A stretch of DNA of 33,166 bases from Thermodesulfovibrionales bacterium (GCA_919901585.1 CAKKPH010000097.1:1-33166); one strand, 5' to 3'; shown: positions 17,767 through 27,665, numbered from the stretch's first letter. The notes: generated from the sequence alone by a model not told the origin. Numbers and translations are program-made.

Positions 17767-20271
17767 ATGGAAATAGATGAGCTCAATTTTTTACTGAAAA
17801 AGAGTTATGGCGGCCGGCAGCTTGCATCTGTCTGTACAGGCCGGACCGATTCCAGACTGAAGGAGATCTTCTCTTCCTCAGGTGTGAGAATGCCTCTTTG
17901 CCTCATTGCTGTCGGAGGTTACGGCAGGGGCGAGCTCGCCCCGTTTTCTGATATAGACATAATGCTCTTTGCAAAGGACAGATCCTCGTCCGGGTCTGCT
18001 GAAGACCTGCTTTACAGGCTCTGGGACGCCAAGCTCGACATAAGCCACTCCTTCAGGACTCCTGCTGACTGCATAAGCGAGGCAAAGAGGGACATCAGGA
18101 CAAAGACCTCCTTGTTGGAGCACAGATTTATAGCAGGCGACCAGGAGCTTTACAGATATTTCTGTGAGACTGTCTATCCTGAGGTCGCATACAGGAGACA
18201 AAAGGATTTTGTCTCAGAGAAACTGAGGGAGTCAGAGACAAGGCACAGGAGATCAGGAGATTCTGTGTATATGCTCGAACCCAATATAAAGGACGGGAGG
18301 GGCGGTTTGAGGGATGTTCAGACAATGCTCTGGCTTGCGGGTGTGAGGTTCCGCATCAGGCGGCTTGAAGAGCTTTCCAGCATAATCTCAACACAGGATT
18401 TGGAGAGGCTCAGAAAGGCGTATGATTTCCTGCTTAAGGTAAGGTTCTGTCTGCACGTGCTCAGCAAAAGGAAAAACGATACTCTATCATTCGAATTCCA
18501 TGAACGTATTGCAGACATGACAGGTTTCAAAACTTCAAGGAAATTCCTCGCTGCAGAGAGGTTCATGAGGTACCTCTACCTTAAGGAGTCGATAATAAAT
18601 GCCCTGTCATCTTCGGCCATTGACATTATAAGCGTTCTTTACAGCGCTGAAAGGGGCAGGGGTGATAGTCTCTTCAGAAATATGTTCAGGAAGAAGGATA
18701 TAACCCCTGATTTCTATATATCAAAAGGCAGGATTGCTGCCTCGGAAGGCGTCCTGAAAAACGATCCGGAAAAGGTCGTTGAGGCATTCTACATCATGTC
18801 GAAGACAGGGAGGAAATTCAGTCCTGTTCTGAGAGAAGAGGCCAGAAAATGCCTTCCGCGAATCAGCAGGAGGTCGAGGGGGTCGCACAATACCGTTGAA
18901 TGGTTCATGGGGATTGTCGGCGGCGAAAGGGCATATGAGACGCTCAGGGAGATGCATGATTGCGGAGTGCTCGGCAGGCTGATACCCGAGTTTGGTGCCC
19001 TGAGCTTCCTTGTAGTCTATGAGCCATACCACAAATATACTGTTGACGAACATTCGCTGCGTGCTGTCAGGAACTTAATGGCCCTGATCAATACGAGATA
19101 CAAGAGCCTCGAACATCTGTCGGCCGTATTCAGGGGTATAAGGCAGAGGGAAGCCCTCGTGCTTTCACTCCTGCTCCATGACATAGGCAAGGGGTCCGGC
19201 GGATATCATGAAGAGGCGGGATATATAGACATTAAAAATATCATCGAAAGGTTTCACCTCGACAAGGGACTCAGAGGCAGGATAGAATTTCTTGTAAAAA
19301 ACCATACACTAATGGCCTCGATTGCATTCAGGAGGGAGATCGAGGACCCTGAAGTGATAGCGGATTTTGCTGATGAAGTGGCGGATGTCGATAATCTCGA
19401 CGCACTCTATCTTCTGACATATGCAGACATGGCCTCAGTGAGCCAGGATTTCTGGACTGAGTGGAAGTCTTATCTGCTCAAGACGCTCTACGAAGCCACA
19501 CATTGTTACCTTGAAGGCATTAAGGACAAGACGTTGAATATGCATAATACCCTTACGGGCAAAGAGGGCTTGAATAGTTTTGTCTCGCTTATGTCGAGAA
19601 GGTATATCGTATCTACTCCTCAGGAAAGGCTGCAGATGGATTATGATGTCCATAAGGAGGTCGTGAGGGAGGGTTTTTCCTTTAGGGTTATCGAGAACCC
19701 AGGCGGTGCAGAACTGACTGTGGGTGCCTGGGACAGGCCCGGTCTTTTTTCTCAGATTGTAGGCCTGATATCCTCGTTGGGAATGAACATATTCAGGGCG
19801 AGGATATATACTGCCGGTGACGGCAGCGTAATCGACAAGATACAGATCTCTAACTGGAGGGAGATCTGGTGGGAAGGGTTGGAGGATAAGTTTAGAGAGA
19901 ACCTTAGAGGTATGCTTATTGAAGGCAGGAAGATAGATATGCTTCCTAAACGTTCGTATATGCCTGATGCTGCCGGGGATGGTTTGTGGTCAGTGCCGGT
20001 CATGCCTGCAAGGTTCAAACCTTTTATAGAGATAGACAATGAGACCTCTGATGAGAAAAGCCTGGTTGAATTTTTTGCAAGGGACAGGCTCGGGCTGCTT
20101 TATGATGTCTCGAAGCTCATGTTTGAGATGGGGTTTGATATTATATCAGCGAGGATAAATACGGATTCCGGCATCGCAAATGATATATTTTATATCCAGT
20201 CCGGCGGAGGGAAGATAGAGGGTCAGGATTTGCAGGTACTCATGACGGCATTGTGGGACAAGATAGCATGA
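17767..20271 (+). CDS. glnD: [Protein-PII] uridylyltransferase / UTase GlnD
   Basis: Nucleotidyltransferase motif GGYGRGELAPFSDIDIML, LEPNIKDGRGGLRDVQTMLW, HD motif LLLHDIGKG, C-terminal ACT domains (VGAWDRPGLFSQIVGLISS, VEFFARDRLGLLYDVSKLM). Confidence 0.93.
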   Translation: MEIDELNFLLKKSYGGRQLASVCTGRTDSRLKEIFSSSGVRMPLCLIAVGGYGRGELAPFSDIDIMLFAKDRSSSGSAEDLLYRLWDAKLDISHSFRTPADCISEAKRDIRTKTSLLEHRFIAGDQELYRYFCETVYPEVAYRRQKDFVSEKLRESETRHRRSGDSVYMLEPNIKDGRGGLRDVQTMLWLAGVRFRIRRLEELSSIISTQDLERLRKAYDFLLKVRFCLHVLSKRKNDTLSFEFHERIADMTGFKTSRKFLAAERFMRYLYLKESIINALSSSAIDIISVLYSAERGRGDSLFRNMFRKKDITPDFYISKGRIAASEGVLKNDPEKVVEAFYIMSKTGRKFSPVLREEARKCLPRISRRSRGSHNTVEWFMGIVGGERAYETLREMHDCGVLGRLIPEFGALSFLVVYEPYHKYTVDEHSLRAVRNLMALINTRYKSLEHLSAVFRGIRQREALVLSLLLHDIGKGSGGYHEEAGYIDIKNIIERFHLDKGLRGRIEFLVKNHTLMASIAFRREIEDPEVIADFADEVADVDNLDALYLLTYADMASVSQDFWTEWKSYLLKTLYEATHCYLEGIKDKTLNMHNTLTGKEGLNSFVSLMSRRYIVSTPQERLQMDYDVHKEVVREGFSFRVIENPGGAELTVGAWDRPGLFSQIVGLISSLGMNIFRARIYTAGDGSVIDKIQISNWREIWWEGLEDKFRENLRGMLIEGRKIDMLPKRSYMPDAAGDGLWSVPVMPARFKPFIEIDNETSDEKSLVEFFARDRLGLLYDVSKLMFEMGFDIISARINTDSGIANDIFYIQSGGGKIEGQDLQVLMTALWDKIA

Positions 20272-23200
20272 TAAGGAAATATAGTTCAACAAAACTGGTT
20301 TTAGTATCGGTTGCACTGCTTTTTGTTGCCGCTGCTTTTTTTGCCGCAAGGGGCCCGCATATATCAAACCTTCTCAAGAGGCTTATACTCCCTGAACTCT
20401 CGTCGGCAACAGGTAAGGAAGTCCTTGCGCAGAAGATATATATTAACCTTTTTCCCCTTTCCGTAGAGGCCAAGGAATTAAGGGTCTTTGAGAAAGGTAA
20501 TGAGATTTTTTATGCGCCCCGGGTAAAGGGATATATTAATATTTCGGGGTTTTTAAACAGGGAGATTGTCCTGAGGAGGCTTGCTGTTAAAGAGCCGGTC
20601 TTAAGGACTGATGCCGCTCAGCTTAATGATATTATCGAAAAGGTGAAGGAGTATATAAGGACAGAGAGGGGGTTCTCCCTGAAAGTCCTGCTGAAGTCAG
20701 CAGTTATCGAGGATGGAGGTTTTGACTTCTCAGTAAAGGACGGATCTTTCAGGGGCAGGGGCCTCAGCGGCGAATTTGTTGCCGGCCTGCCTTTTGGCGG
20801 AATCTCAAAGAACCCTGCATCCCGTATGAGCTTTGATCTGAAAGAGATGACCGTCGCAAAGAAGGAGCTACCTGTTCTTAAGGCATCACTCAGCGCAGCC
20901 ATGCTGTTAAAGGATGGCGTTATTGATCTGAAGAAGTTTCATTCTGGTTTTTACGGCTCTTCAGTCGAGGGAGCCGGCAGGTATTCGGAGGGAAACAGCA
21001 GTTTTGAGATAGGCGCAAACCTCCTTGTGAAATCCTTCCGGGACGTTTTTGGCCTGAAGGGCAGGGGCGACGGAGAGATTAGGGCAAAGGGTGTAGTGAG
21101 CTTTGAGAAGGGTGAGATGACAAGACCTGTCCTTGACCTGAAGTTAAAGGGAGACATGTACGTCCAGACCCTGCTTGAGTTTTTTAAAGTGGATGAAGAG
21201 GTCGAAGGGGCATTAACCTTCAGCGGCAGCCTGACCGGACCTGTTACAGGGCTCAAAGGTCATGCTGATGCACGGCTGAGGAACGGGAATCTCTTTAGTG
21301 TCTCTGTTGATGACCTTAAGTGCAAGGTAGCTTATGAGGACGGGATTCTCCATTTCAGTGAGGGGGAGGCATCTTTATACAATGGGAAGGCGTCTGCCGG
21401 TGCGACCGTAAGAGTAACCGGCGAAAGTTATTTTACATTGGATATAAAGGCCTCTGACATAGACAGCCGTGCCATATTCGGCCTGATAGACTGGGACCCG
21501 GGCATCCCGGCAGGCAAGGTCAAGGGAGAACTCAGTTCATCCGGCAGCGAGTTTGACCCCTCCGGGTGGTTTGATTATGAGAGCCCCGGAGGCGGCAATG
21601 ATGTCCTCGGAAGGGTCAGTAAGGCAAAGGGTTTTTTCATTAAAAAAGGGCCTGTTATATCCTTTTACGAATCTGAGGCCTGGACTGATAAGTCCTCTTT
21701 AGCCTTTAGCGGAGATCTGGATATCTCGAGGGCAAGCCTCTCTATTAAGACAGTGTTAAGGACTGCAGACATAAGGGATATTACTGCACCATACCTTGTT
21801 GAGGCAAAAGGGTCAGGAGACTTTACAGGCATAGTCACAGGCAGCTTTAGTGATCCTTCAATAAACGGCAGGATAAGGCTTATCAACGCATATTTCAGTG
21901 AATATAATTTTGGGCGTATCCATGCAGATGTCGCATACAGGAAAGATATGGCAGAGATAAGAGACCTCTCTGCAGAAAACCAGACGTCTGCAGCATCTGT
22001 TAAAGGGCTTATAAGGTTCAGAGACGCAAAGGAGCTTTTTGAACTGCGAAGGCCTGAATATAATCTGTCTGCCACAATCAGGAACGCCGACCTTGAGGGT
22101 TTTTTGAAGCTGGCATACAAAAAGGCATTCAAACCCCTTCTTCAGGGAACCCTGAACGCTGATTTCAGGATCAGCGGCACGGAGACGAAGCCTTTTTATG
22201 AAGGCTCTGCAAAGATTGATAAGGCAAGTATAGGGGATGCAAAGATCGATTCTGTTACAATGCAGATGACATACAATTATGAGGAGCTGGTCTTTAAGAA
22301 TGCGGTTTTCAGTAAAAACAGATCCGGCCTTAGGGCTGAAGGCAGATTGAATCAGGACGGTCATTTTAGTTTCAGGGCAGAGGGCAATGAGATACTGGTG
22401 AACGATATGCTCAATCTGGTGCTCTCAGGCGATTTTGCAAAGAAGCTGCCTGCAGAGATGTACGTGAATATGAAGGCAGAAGGCAGGGGTACACTCGACA
22501 AGCCTCAGATATCAGGCGAAGGAAGCGTTTATGGCGGAAAGTATAAGGGGATTGATTTGGGGAAGGGGAGCTTTAAGATATCTTTGAAGGACAGGGCACT
22601 GGTGTTTAATTCATCCCTTTTTAATGATAAGTTAACATTTAATGGAAACGCAAATCTCGTCAATAATATGCCTTGGAAGGCGCGGCTTGAGATAAGATCA
22701 GGGAGGTACGATTTTCTGACAGGTGCATTTCTGAAGGATATGCCGGATGACCTGCTGGTGCAATTGAAAGGGTATGCCGACCTGTCGGGTGACAAAGACC
22801 ATGTAACAGCGACTGCTGCAATAAGTCAGCTCAATATAACTCTCTATGGTTACAGCTTCTCGAATGACTCCGATATCAGGCTCGACCTGTTCGACAGGAG
22901 GATCACGTTCACCTCTTTGAATATGAGGAGCGGCAGTACGTCTTTTAGCGTGAGCGGGAGCATCGGTTTTGCCAGAGGTTATGACCTTACTGTAGAAGGG
23001 AGCTCCGCATTATCCCCGTTGAAGGGTTTTTCTAATAAGATAGCCGTTATCAGGGGTGATTCGAGGTTTGTCTTTGCAATAACAGGGGGGTGGGACAGTC
23101 CTAAGATAAATGGGGGATTAGATATCAAAAACGGCCAGTTCGGCCTTAAAGATATCCCTCACAGGCTCAGCTCTTTGAGCGGATCTGTTTATTTTGATGA

Positions 23201-24254
23201 AGAAAAGATAGTTATTCAGAGGCTCTCGGGGAAATCAGGAGGAGGCGATGTTGATATCACAGGGGTTGCCTATCTCCAGAAGTTCAGGCTGAAAAGGTTT
23301 TTTGTGGATCTGGTGCTCAGGGATATCAGCATCCCTGTGTCGAGCGGTTTCGATCTGAACTTTGAGGGGAACTTCCTGTTAAAGGGTACTCCGGATTCCC
23401 GCATCATCAGCGGTAATATGAAACTGAACAGGGCGAGCTACAGACAGAGGGTTGAATGGAAGAGCTGGCTGCTGATGGCCAAGTCTGTTGAAAAACCGAG
23501 GGGAGAAGCAGGCGCCTTTGACAATACTGCACTGAATATCAGGATGCATGGAGCTGATAATATTACGGTAGATAACAATGTTGCAAGGGCCTCCCTGAAG
23601 ATGGACCTGCTTTTGCGAGGTACTGTGGGCTCACCTTTAATATCCGGCAGGATCGAATCCAGGACCGGCACAGTCTATTTCAGGAATAACGAATTCAGGA
23701 TACTGAATGCTGTTGCTGACTTTGTTGACCCGAGAAAGATCAACCCGCAGATCGAGATAACTGCGGAGACCTCTATCAGGGGATATAATATAAGAATGAG
23801 CCTTGACGGTCATCCCGATCATTTTAACCTTTCACTCGCCTCCGATCCCCCGCTTGACGAGGCTGACATGCTCGCCTTGCTTACAGTCGGCAGGTTAGGA
23901 AAAGAGATGAAGGGAATAGAGGGAGGAATCGGTGCAGGAGAGGCAACATCTTTTCTGACCGGCAAACTGCAGGACGTAGTTGAGGAAAGGGTCAGAAGCC
24001 TCACAGGGCTGGACAGGCTTGAGGTTGGCCCTTATGTATCAAAGACAACCAGGTCTGTCAGCCCGCGCGTGACTGTCTCAAAGAGGCTTCTTGGGGATAA
24101 GCTCTTTGTTACCTATTCGTCTGCAGTCGGTTCAACAGAGAACAATATATTAAAGCTCGAATACCTGTTCAGCAGGAATATATCTCTTGTCGGTGTGAGG
24201 GATGAAAAAGGCAGCATTGGCGGAGACGTCAAGTTCAGGTTTGAGTTCAAATGA
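20268..24254 (+). CDS. Translocation/assembly module TamB-like (DUF490, AsmA-like) protein
   Basis: About 1330 aa, single N-terminal TM, beta-repetitive AsmA/TamB character, C-terminal LLTVGRLGKEM...VEERVRSLTGLDRLEVGPYVS...PRVTVSKRLLGDKLFVTYSSAVGSTENNILKLEYLFSRNISLVGVRDEKGSIGGDVKFRFEFK typical of the TamB C-terminus. ATGA overlap with the glnD stop. Confidence 0.88.
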   Translation: MIRKYSSTKLVLVSVALLFVAAAFFAARGPHISNLLKRLILPELSSATGKEVLAQKIYINLFPLSVEAKELRVFEKGNEIFYAPRVKGYINISGFLNREIVLRRLAVKEPVLRTDAAQLNDIIEKVKEYIRTERGFSLKVLLKSAVIEDGGFDFSVKDGSFRGRGLSGEFVAGLPFGGISKNPASRMSFDLKEMTVAKKELPVLKASLSAAMLLKDGVIDLKKFHSGFYGSSVEGAGRYSEGNSSFEIGANLLVKSFRDVFGLKGRGDGEIRAKGVVSFEKGEMTRPVLDLKLKGDMYVQTLLEFFKVDEEVEGALTFSGSLTGPVTGLKGHADARLRNGNLFSVSVDDLKCKVAYEDGILHFSEGEASLYNGKASAGATVRVTGESYFTLDIKASDIDSRAIFGLIDWDPGIPAGKVKGELSSSGSEFDPSGWFDYESPGGGNDVLGRVSKAKGFFIKKGPVISFYESEAWTDKSSLAFSGDLDISRASLSIKTVLRTADIRDITAPYLVEAKGSGDFTGIVTGSFSDPSINGRIRLINAYFSEYNFGRIHADVAYRKDMAEIRDLSAENQTSAASVKGLIRFRDAKELFELRRPEYNLSATIRNADLEGFLKLAYKKAFKPLLQGTLNADFRISGTETKPFYEGSAKIDKASIGDAKIDSVTMQMTYNYEELVFKNAVFSKNRSGLRAEGRLNQDGHFSFRAEGNEILVNDMLNLVLSGDFAKKLPAEMYVNMKAEGRGTLDKPQISGEGSVYGGKYKGIDLGKGSFKISLKDRALVFNSSLFNDKLTFNGNANLVNNMPWKARLEIRSGRYDFLTGAFLKDMPDDLLVQLKGYADLSGDKDHVTATAAISQLNITLYGYSFSNDSDIRLDLFDRRITFTSLNMRSGSTSFSVSGSIGFARGYDLTVEGSSALSPLKGFSNKIAVIRGDSRFVFAITGGWDSPKINGGLDIKNGQFGLKDIPHRLSSLSGSVYFDEEKIVIQRLSGKSGGGDVDITGVAYLQKFRLKRFFVDLVLRDISIPVSSGFDLNFEGNFLLKGTPDSRIISGNMKLNRASYRQRVEWKSWLLMAKSVEKPRGEAGAFDNTALNIRMHGADNITVDNNVARASLKMDLLLRGTVGSPLISGRIESRTGTVYFRNNEFRILNAVADFVDPRKINPQIEITAETSIRGYNIRMSLDGHPDHFNLSLASDPPLDEADMLALLTVGRLGKEMKGIEGGIGAGEATSFLTGKLQDVVEERVRSLTGLDRLEVGPYVSKTTRSVSPRVTVSKRLLGDKLFVTYSSAVGSTENNILKLEYLFSRNISLVGVRDEKGSIGGDVKFRFEFK

Positions 24255-26941
24255 TGCGGGAGACAACAGCCATAAGACCCTGCGCATCCTTTGCCTTTAA
24301 AATAGCAGCAATATTTGTTTTGATTGCATCATTTACAGGCAGTGCCGGTGCAGTTGTCGAGAGGATAGATGTTGAAGGCCTCTATTCTATAAGCAGGGAG
24401 GAGTTGCTCATGCTCCTTGACCTGAAGCCCGGAGACCGGATTGATCCCTTAAGGGTCAGAAATGGGATAAAGCGGGCCTTTCTTAAGGGTGTTTTCGAGG
24501 ATATAAAGGTTGTTACTGAAGACGAGGAAGGCTATTTAATAAAGATTGCGGTGAGGGAGAGGGAGGTCATCAATAAGATCAGTATAAGCGGGAACCTGTA
24601 TTTTTCAGACAAGAAGATAAAGGACTATTTCCCCATGAAAGAAGGCGAAAACATGCGGCATGATCTCATTGAAGGCTCTATAAGGCACCTGAAATCAGCA
24701 CTCTCAGAGATGGGTTTCTCTAAGGCTGAGGTGAAGACTTCGCTAGAAAAAACAGACAGATACAGGGTAACCCTTAATCTGCATATAGTTGAAGGTGAAC
24801 CGGTAACCATTCAAGAACTGACTTTGTATGGCGTACCGGAGGCAGACATAATTGGATTCATTAAGACAGATCAGGGTGATGTTTATGACCGGTCTGTCCT
24901 AAAACAGGATATCGAGGCTATTAAAAAACATTACATCAGGGAGGGATACCTCAGGCCTGTAGTGAATTACACTTTTTCGGGTGGGAAGCTTGATCTCGAG
25001 GTAAGGCCCGGGAAAAAACTCGTTGTGACGTTTGAAGGCAATACGGTCTTCAGCTCAAAAGCCCTCCTTAAAGAGATGCCTTTTTCTGAAGCAGGCGACC
25101 TCAGGGATGACCTTATTGATGAGGCAGACAGGAGGGTAGTCTCTCTTTACCACTCAAAAGGTTATTTGTCAGCACAGGCCGCTCCAGTGAGGAGCGATAC
25201 AGAGACAGAGACCGTTGAGGTGCATTTTTTTATCTTTGAAGGCGAAAGGGTTATTGTGAGTTCCATTGAGTTCCTGGGAGCCGGCCTGAAGGATAAAGAC
25301 CTCAAAGAGGTGATGGCGCTTAAGGAAGGTGTGGTTTACAGACAGGAGGTGCTCTCTTCGGATATTGATAATCTCAGAGAGTTTTATATAGCACTCGGTT
25401 ATATCTATGTAAAAATCCATGAGCCTGTCGTAAGGATTGAGAACCAGCTGGCCAAAGTCAGGATCACCATAGAAGAGGGCATACAGGTTGTTGTAGATGA
25501 GGTCGTGATAGAAGGCGTGAAGAGCATTCCATACGAGAGGGTAGAAAAAGCGGTCAATATACAAAAAGGGTCTCTCTACAACGAGGTGGATATATCAAAT
25601 ACGAGATACAGGATCATAGACATCTATACTGACAATGGTTTTATAGATGCTGATGTCGATGTGAAGGGAAGGATTAACGGCAATAATGCGCAAATAACGT
25701 TCAGTATTAAAGAGGGGGCCGTAACATTCTTCGGCAAGACAGTAATAACAGGCAATAAGAGGACGAAAACTGAGGTGCTCGAAAGGGAACTTCAGTTTAA
25801 AGAGTCCGGTCCTTTCAGTTACAGCCTCATGACAAGGCAGCGCCAAAGACTTTACAAGCTGGGGTTATTCACTGATGTCACAATAGAGCCTCTCGAAAGA
25901 CAGAATGACAAGAGGGATGTAAGGGTCAGTGTTGCAGAAGGCAATGCCGGTGCCGTAGAGTTCGGCATCGGCTACGGGGATTATGATAAATACAGGGGTT
26001 TTTTAGACATAAGTTACAGGAACCTCTTCGGCATGAACAGGCAGATATCTCTAAGAGTTGAACACAGCTCGATAGAGGACCGTTTTATGCTGAGCTATTA
26101 TGAGCCGTGGTTTCTGAAGATGCAGGTGCCTTTCAGGGCATTGCTTATGAAGGAGGAGAAGACCGAAAAGAATATCGACACAGGAGAAGTGAATTATAAA
26201 ATAAACAGGTACACTGCCACAGCCGGCATAGAAAAGAAACTCAGCAGCAATATTAAGGGCGTACTATACTATGAGTTTTCGATAGTCAAGACCTATGATG
26301 TCAAGCCGGATGTTATACTCTCAAGAGAGGACACAGGCACCCTTGCTATCAGCGGTATAAGTCCGGGCCTGATTTACGACACGAGGGACAATCCCTTTGA
26401 CCCGAAGAAAGGCCTGCTTATGGGGGTAAGCATGAAACTCGCATCAGGGCTTCTGTTCTCAGGGACGGATTTTATCAAGGTCGTGGCAAACGGGAGTTAT
26501 TACAAAGAGATATCAGCAAGGCACGTGTTTGCGGCATCTGTAAGGGTCGGGGCAGCACAGGGTTTTGGCTCAACCAGGGGGCTTCCTCTGGTCGAAAGGT
26601 TTTTCCTCGGAGGAAGAAGTACAGTAAGGGGATATAATCAAGACACCCTTGGGCCAAAAGGCTCCGACGGGACGCCTACAGGAGGTAATGCCTTTTTTAT
26701 GGCAAACATAGAGATGAGGACTTATCTCGGCAGGGGTATTGGACTGGTCACATTCATTGACAGCGGTAACGTCTGGGTCAAGGCATCTGATATAAGACCC
26801 AGCCTCAAACACACAGCAGGTATAGGCCTGAGGTACAGCACACCGGTCGGCCCCTTAAGGATCGACTACGGCTACAAGCTCAGCAGGGAGGCTGGAGAGG
26901 GCATTGGCGCATTGCACTTCAGCATCGGACATGCATTTTAA
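24251..26941 (+). CDS. bamA: BamA/TamA-family outer-membrane assembly factor (multiple POTRA plus Omp85 barrel)
   Basis: Repeated POTRA-like units, Omp85 barrel with GGRSTVRGYNQDTLGP (L6 VRGY motif) and a C-terminal aromatic ...LHFSIGHAF. Confidence 0.9.
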   Translation: MMRETTAIRPCASFAFKIAAIFVLIASFTGSAGAVVERIDVEGLYSISREELLMLLDLKPGDRIDPLRVRNGIKRAFLKGVFEDIKVVTEDEEGYLIKIAVREREVINKISISGNLYFSDKKIKDYFPMKEGENMRHDLIEGSIRHLKSALSEMGFSKAEVKTSLEKTDRYRVTLNLHIVEGEPVTIQELTLYGVPEADIIGFIKTDQGDVYDRSVLKQDIEAIKKHYIREGYLRPVVNYTFSGGKLDLEVRPGKKLVVTFEGNTVFSSKALLKEMPFSEAGDLRDDLIDEADRRVVSLYHSKGYLSAQAAPVRSDTETETVEVHFFIFEGERVIVSSIEFLGAGLKDKDLKEVMALKEGVVYRQEVLSSDIDNLREFYIALGYIYVKIHEPVVRIENQLAKVRITIEEGIQVVVDEVVIEGVKSIPYERVEKAVNIQKGSLYNEVDISNTRYRIIDIYTDNGFIDADVDVKGRINGNNAQITFSIKEGAVTFFGKTVITGNKRTKTEVLERELQFKESGPFSYSLMTRQRQRLYKLGLFTDVTIEPLERQNDKRDVRVSVAEGNAGAVEFGIGYGDYDKYRGFLDISYRNLFGMNRQISLRVEHSSIEDRFMLSYYEPWFLKMQVPFRALLMKEEKTEKNIDTGEVNYKINRYTATAGIEKKLSSNIKGVLYYEFSIVKTYDVKPDVILSREDTGTLAISGISPGLIYDTRDNPFDPKKGLLMGVSMKLASGLLFSGTDFIKVVANGSYYKEISARHVFAASVRVGAAQGFGSTRGLPLVERFFLGGRSTVRGYNQDTLGPKGSDGTPTGGNAFFMANIEMRTYLGRGIGLVTFIDSGNVWVKASDIRPSLKHTAGIGLRYSTPVGPLRIDYGYKLSREAGEGIGALHFSIGHAF

Positions 26942-27485
26942 GAGCAGGTCGGAAGTAAGAAGCGAGAAATGGGAAGTGAAAACTGTAAGGTTTTTGCTTT
27001 TGATTCTTTGCATTTTATTTTTTACTTCATACTTCCTACTTCCTGCTTGCTCTCATGCCGGGCTGATCGACAGGGTCGTCGCCTTTGTTGACGACAAGGC
27101 AATCACTTTCAGCGAATTCAATGATGTCTATGAGAAGACCAGAAAGGTGAAGCAGGACATCTCAAGGAGTGATGTGCTTAACACGATCATAAACAGGCTC
27201 CTGCTCCTGAAGGACGCAGAAAAGATGAAGCTGGAGGGTAAGAACGATGAGGAGATCCTTAAGGAATATATTGAACTAAAGATAAAGGCCTTTGTCCGGA
27301 TAAGGGAAGAAGAGCTTGAGGATTTCTATAAAAAGAATGAGGCTGAGTTTAAGGGCCGGAGCTACGAGGATGCCAGTGAGGGGATTGAAGAGTACCTGAC
27401 GGAAATGAAGATAAACGAGATACTTAGAAAACATATAGAAGATCTGAGGTCAAAGGCCTATGTAAAGATACTCAGCTATGAGTAG
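26931..27485 (+). CDS. Short SurA_N-like periplasmic protein lacking a PPIase domain
   Basis: Signal peptide followed by LIDRVVAFVDDKAITFSEFNDVYEKT... resembling the SurA/PpiC N-terminal domain (IDRVVAVVNDEVIT). Ends at about 185 aa with no parvulin domain. ATG 26931 lies inside the bamA 3' end. Confidence 0.65.
   Translation: MHFKSRSEVRSEKWEVKTVRFLLLILCILFFTSYFLLPACSHAGLIDRVVAFVDDKAITFSEFNDVYEKTRKVKQDISRSDVLNTIINRLLLLKDAEKMKLEGKNDEEILKEYIELKIKAFVRIREEELEDFYKKNEAEFKGRSYEDASEGIEEYLTEMKINEILRKHIEDLRSKAYVKILSYE
26951..26985. repeat. Purine-rich degenerate heptanucleotide repeat, arm 1, at the start of the SurA_N-like gene
   Basis: GGAAGTA AGAAGCG AGAAATG GGAAGTG AAAACTG in 7-nt register. Confidence 0.75.
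27022..27049. repeat. Pyrimidine-rich heptanucleotide repeat, arm 2, in the SurA_N-like signal peptide
   Basis: TTACTTC ATACTTC CTACTTC CTGCTTG. CTTCCTACTTCC (27032-27043) matches the reverse complement of 26951-26962 at 11 of 12 positions. Confidence 0.82.
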
Positions 27486-27535
27486 CAGAGAAACTTATTG
27501 ATGATATTCGAGATAGTAAGATAATCCCCATTCTG

Positions 27536-27665
27536 TGTCATTCCGGCTTGTCCGGAATCTTTCTTTAAAGAAGGATTGCCGGCAGCGGCATAAGGGCGAA
27601 GGATTGCGGCGGTCCCTCTACGAGCCAGTGGCCGGCAAGCGGGGACAGGCTCTGCTGCAATGACA
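27536..27665. mobile_element. Candidate MITE-like intergenic repeat with short terminal inverted repeats
   Basis: TGTCATT (27536-27542) ... AATGACA (27659-27665). Internal CCGG...TTCTTTAAAGAA...CCGG palindromic structure. Resembles common 'GTCATTCCGGCTTGTCCGGAATC' intergenic repeats known from memory, not verified. Confidence 0.45.

Noticed and set aside
21858-22364. 168-aa minus-strand ORF inside the tamB-like gene
   Set aside because: Antisense to a long, well-supported coding ORF; no domain recognised.
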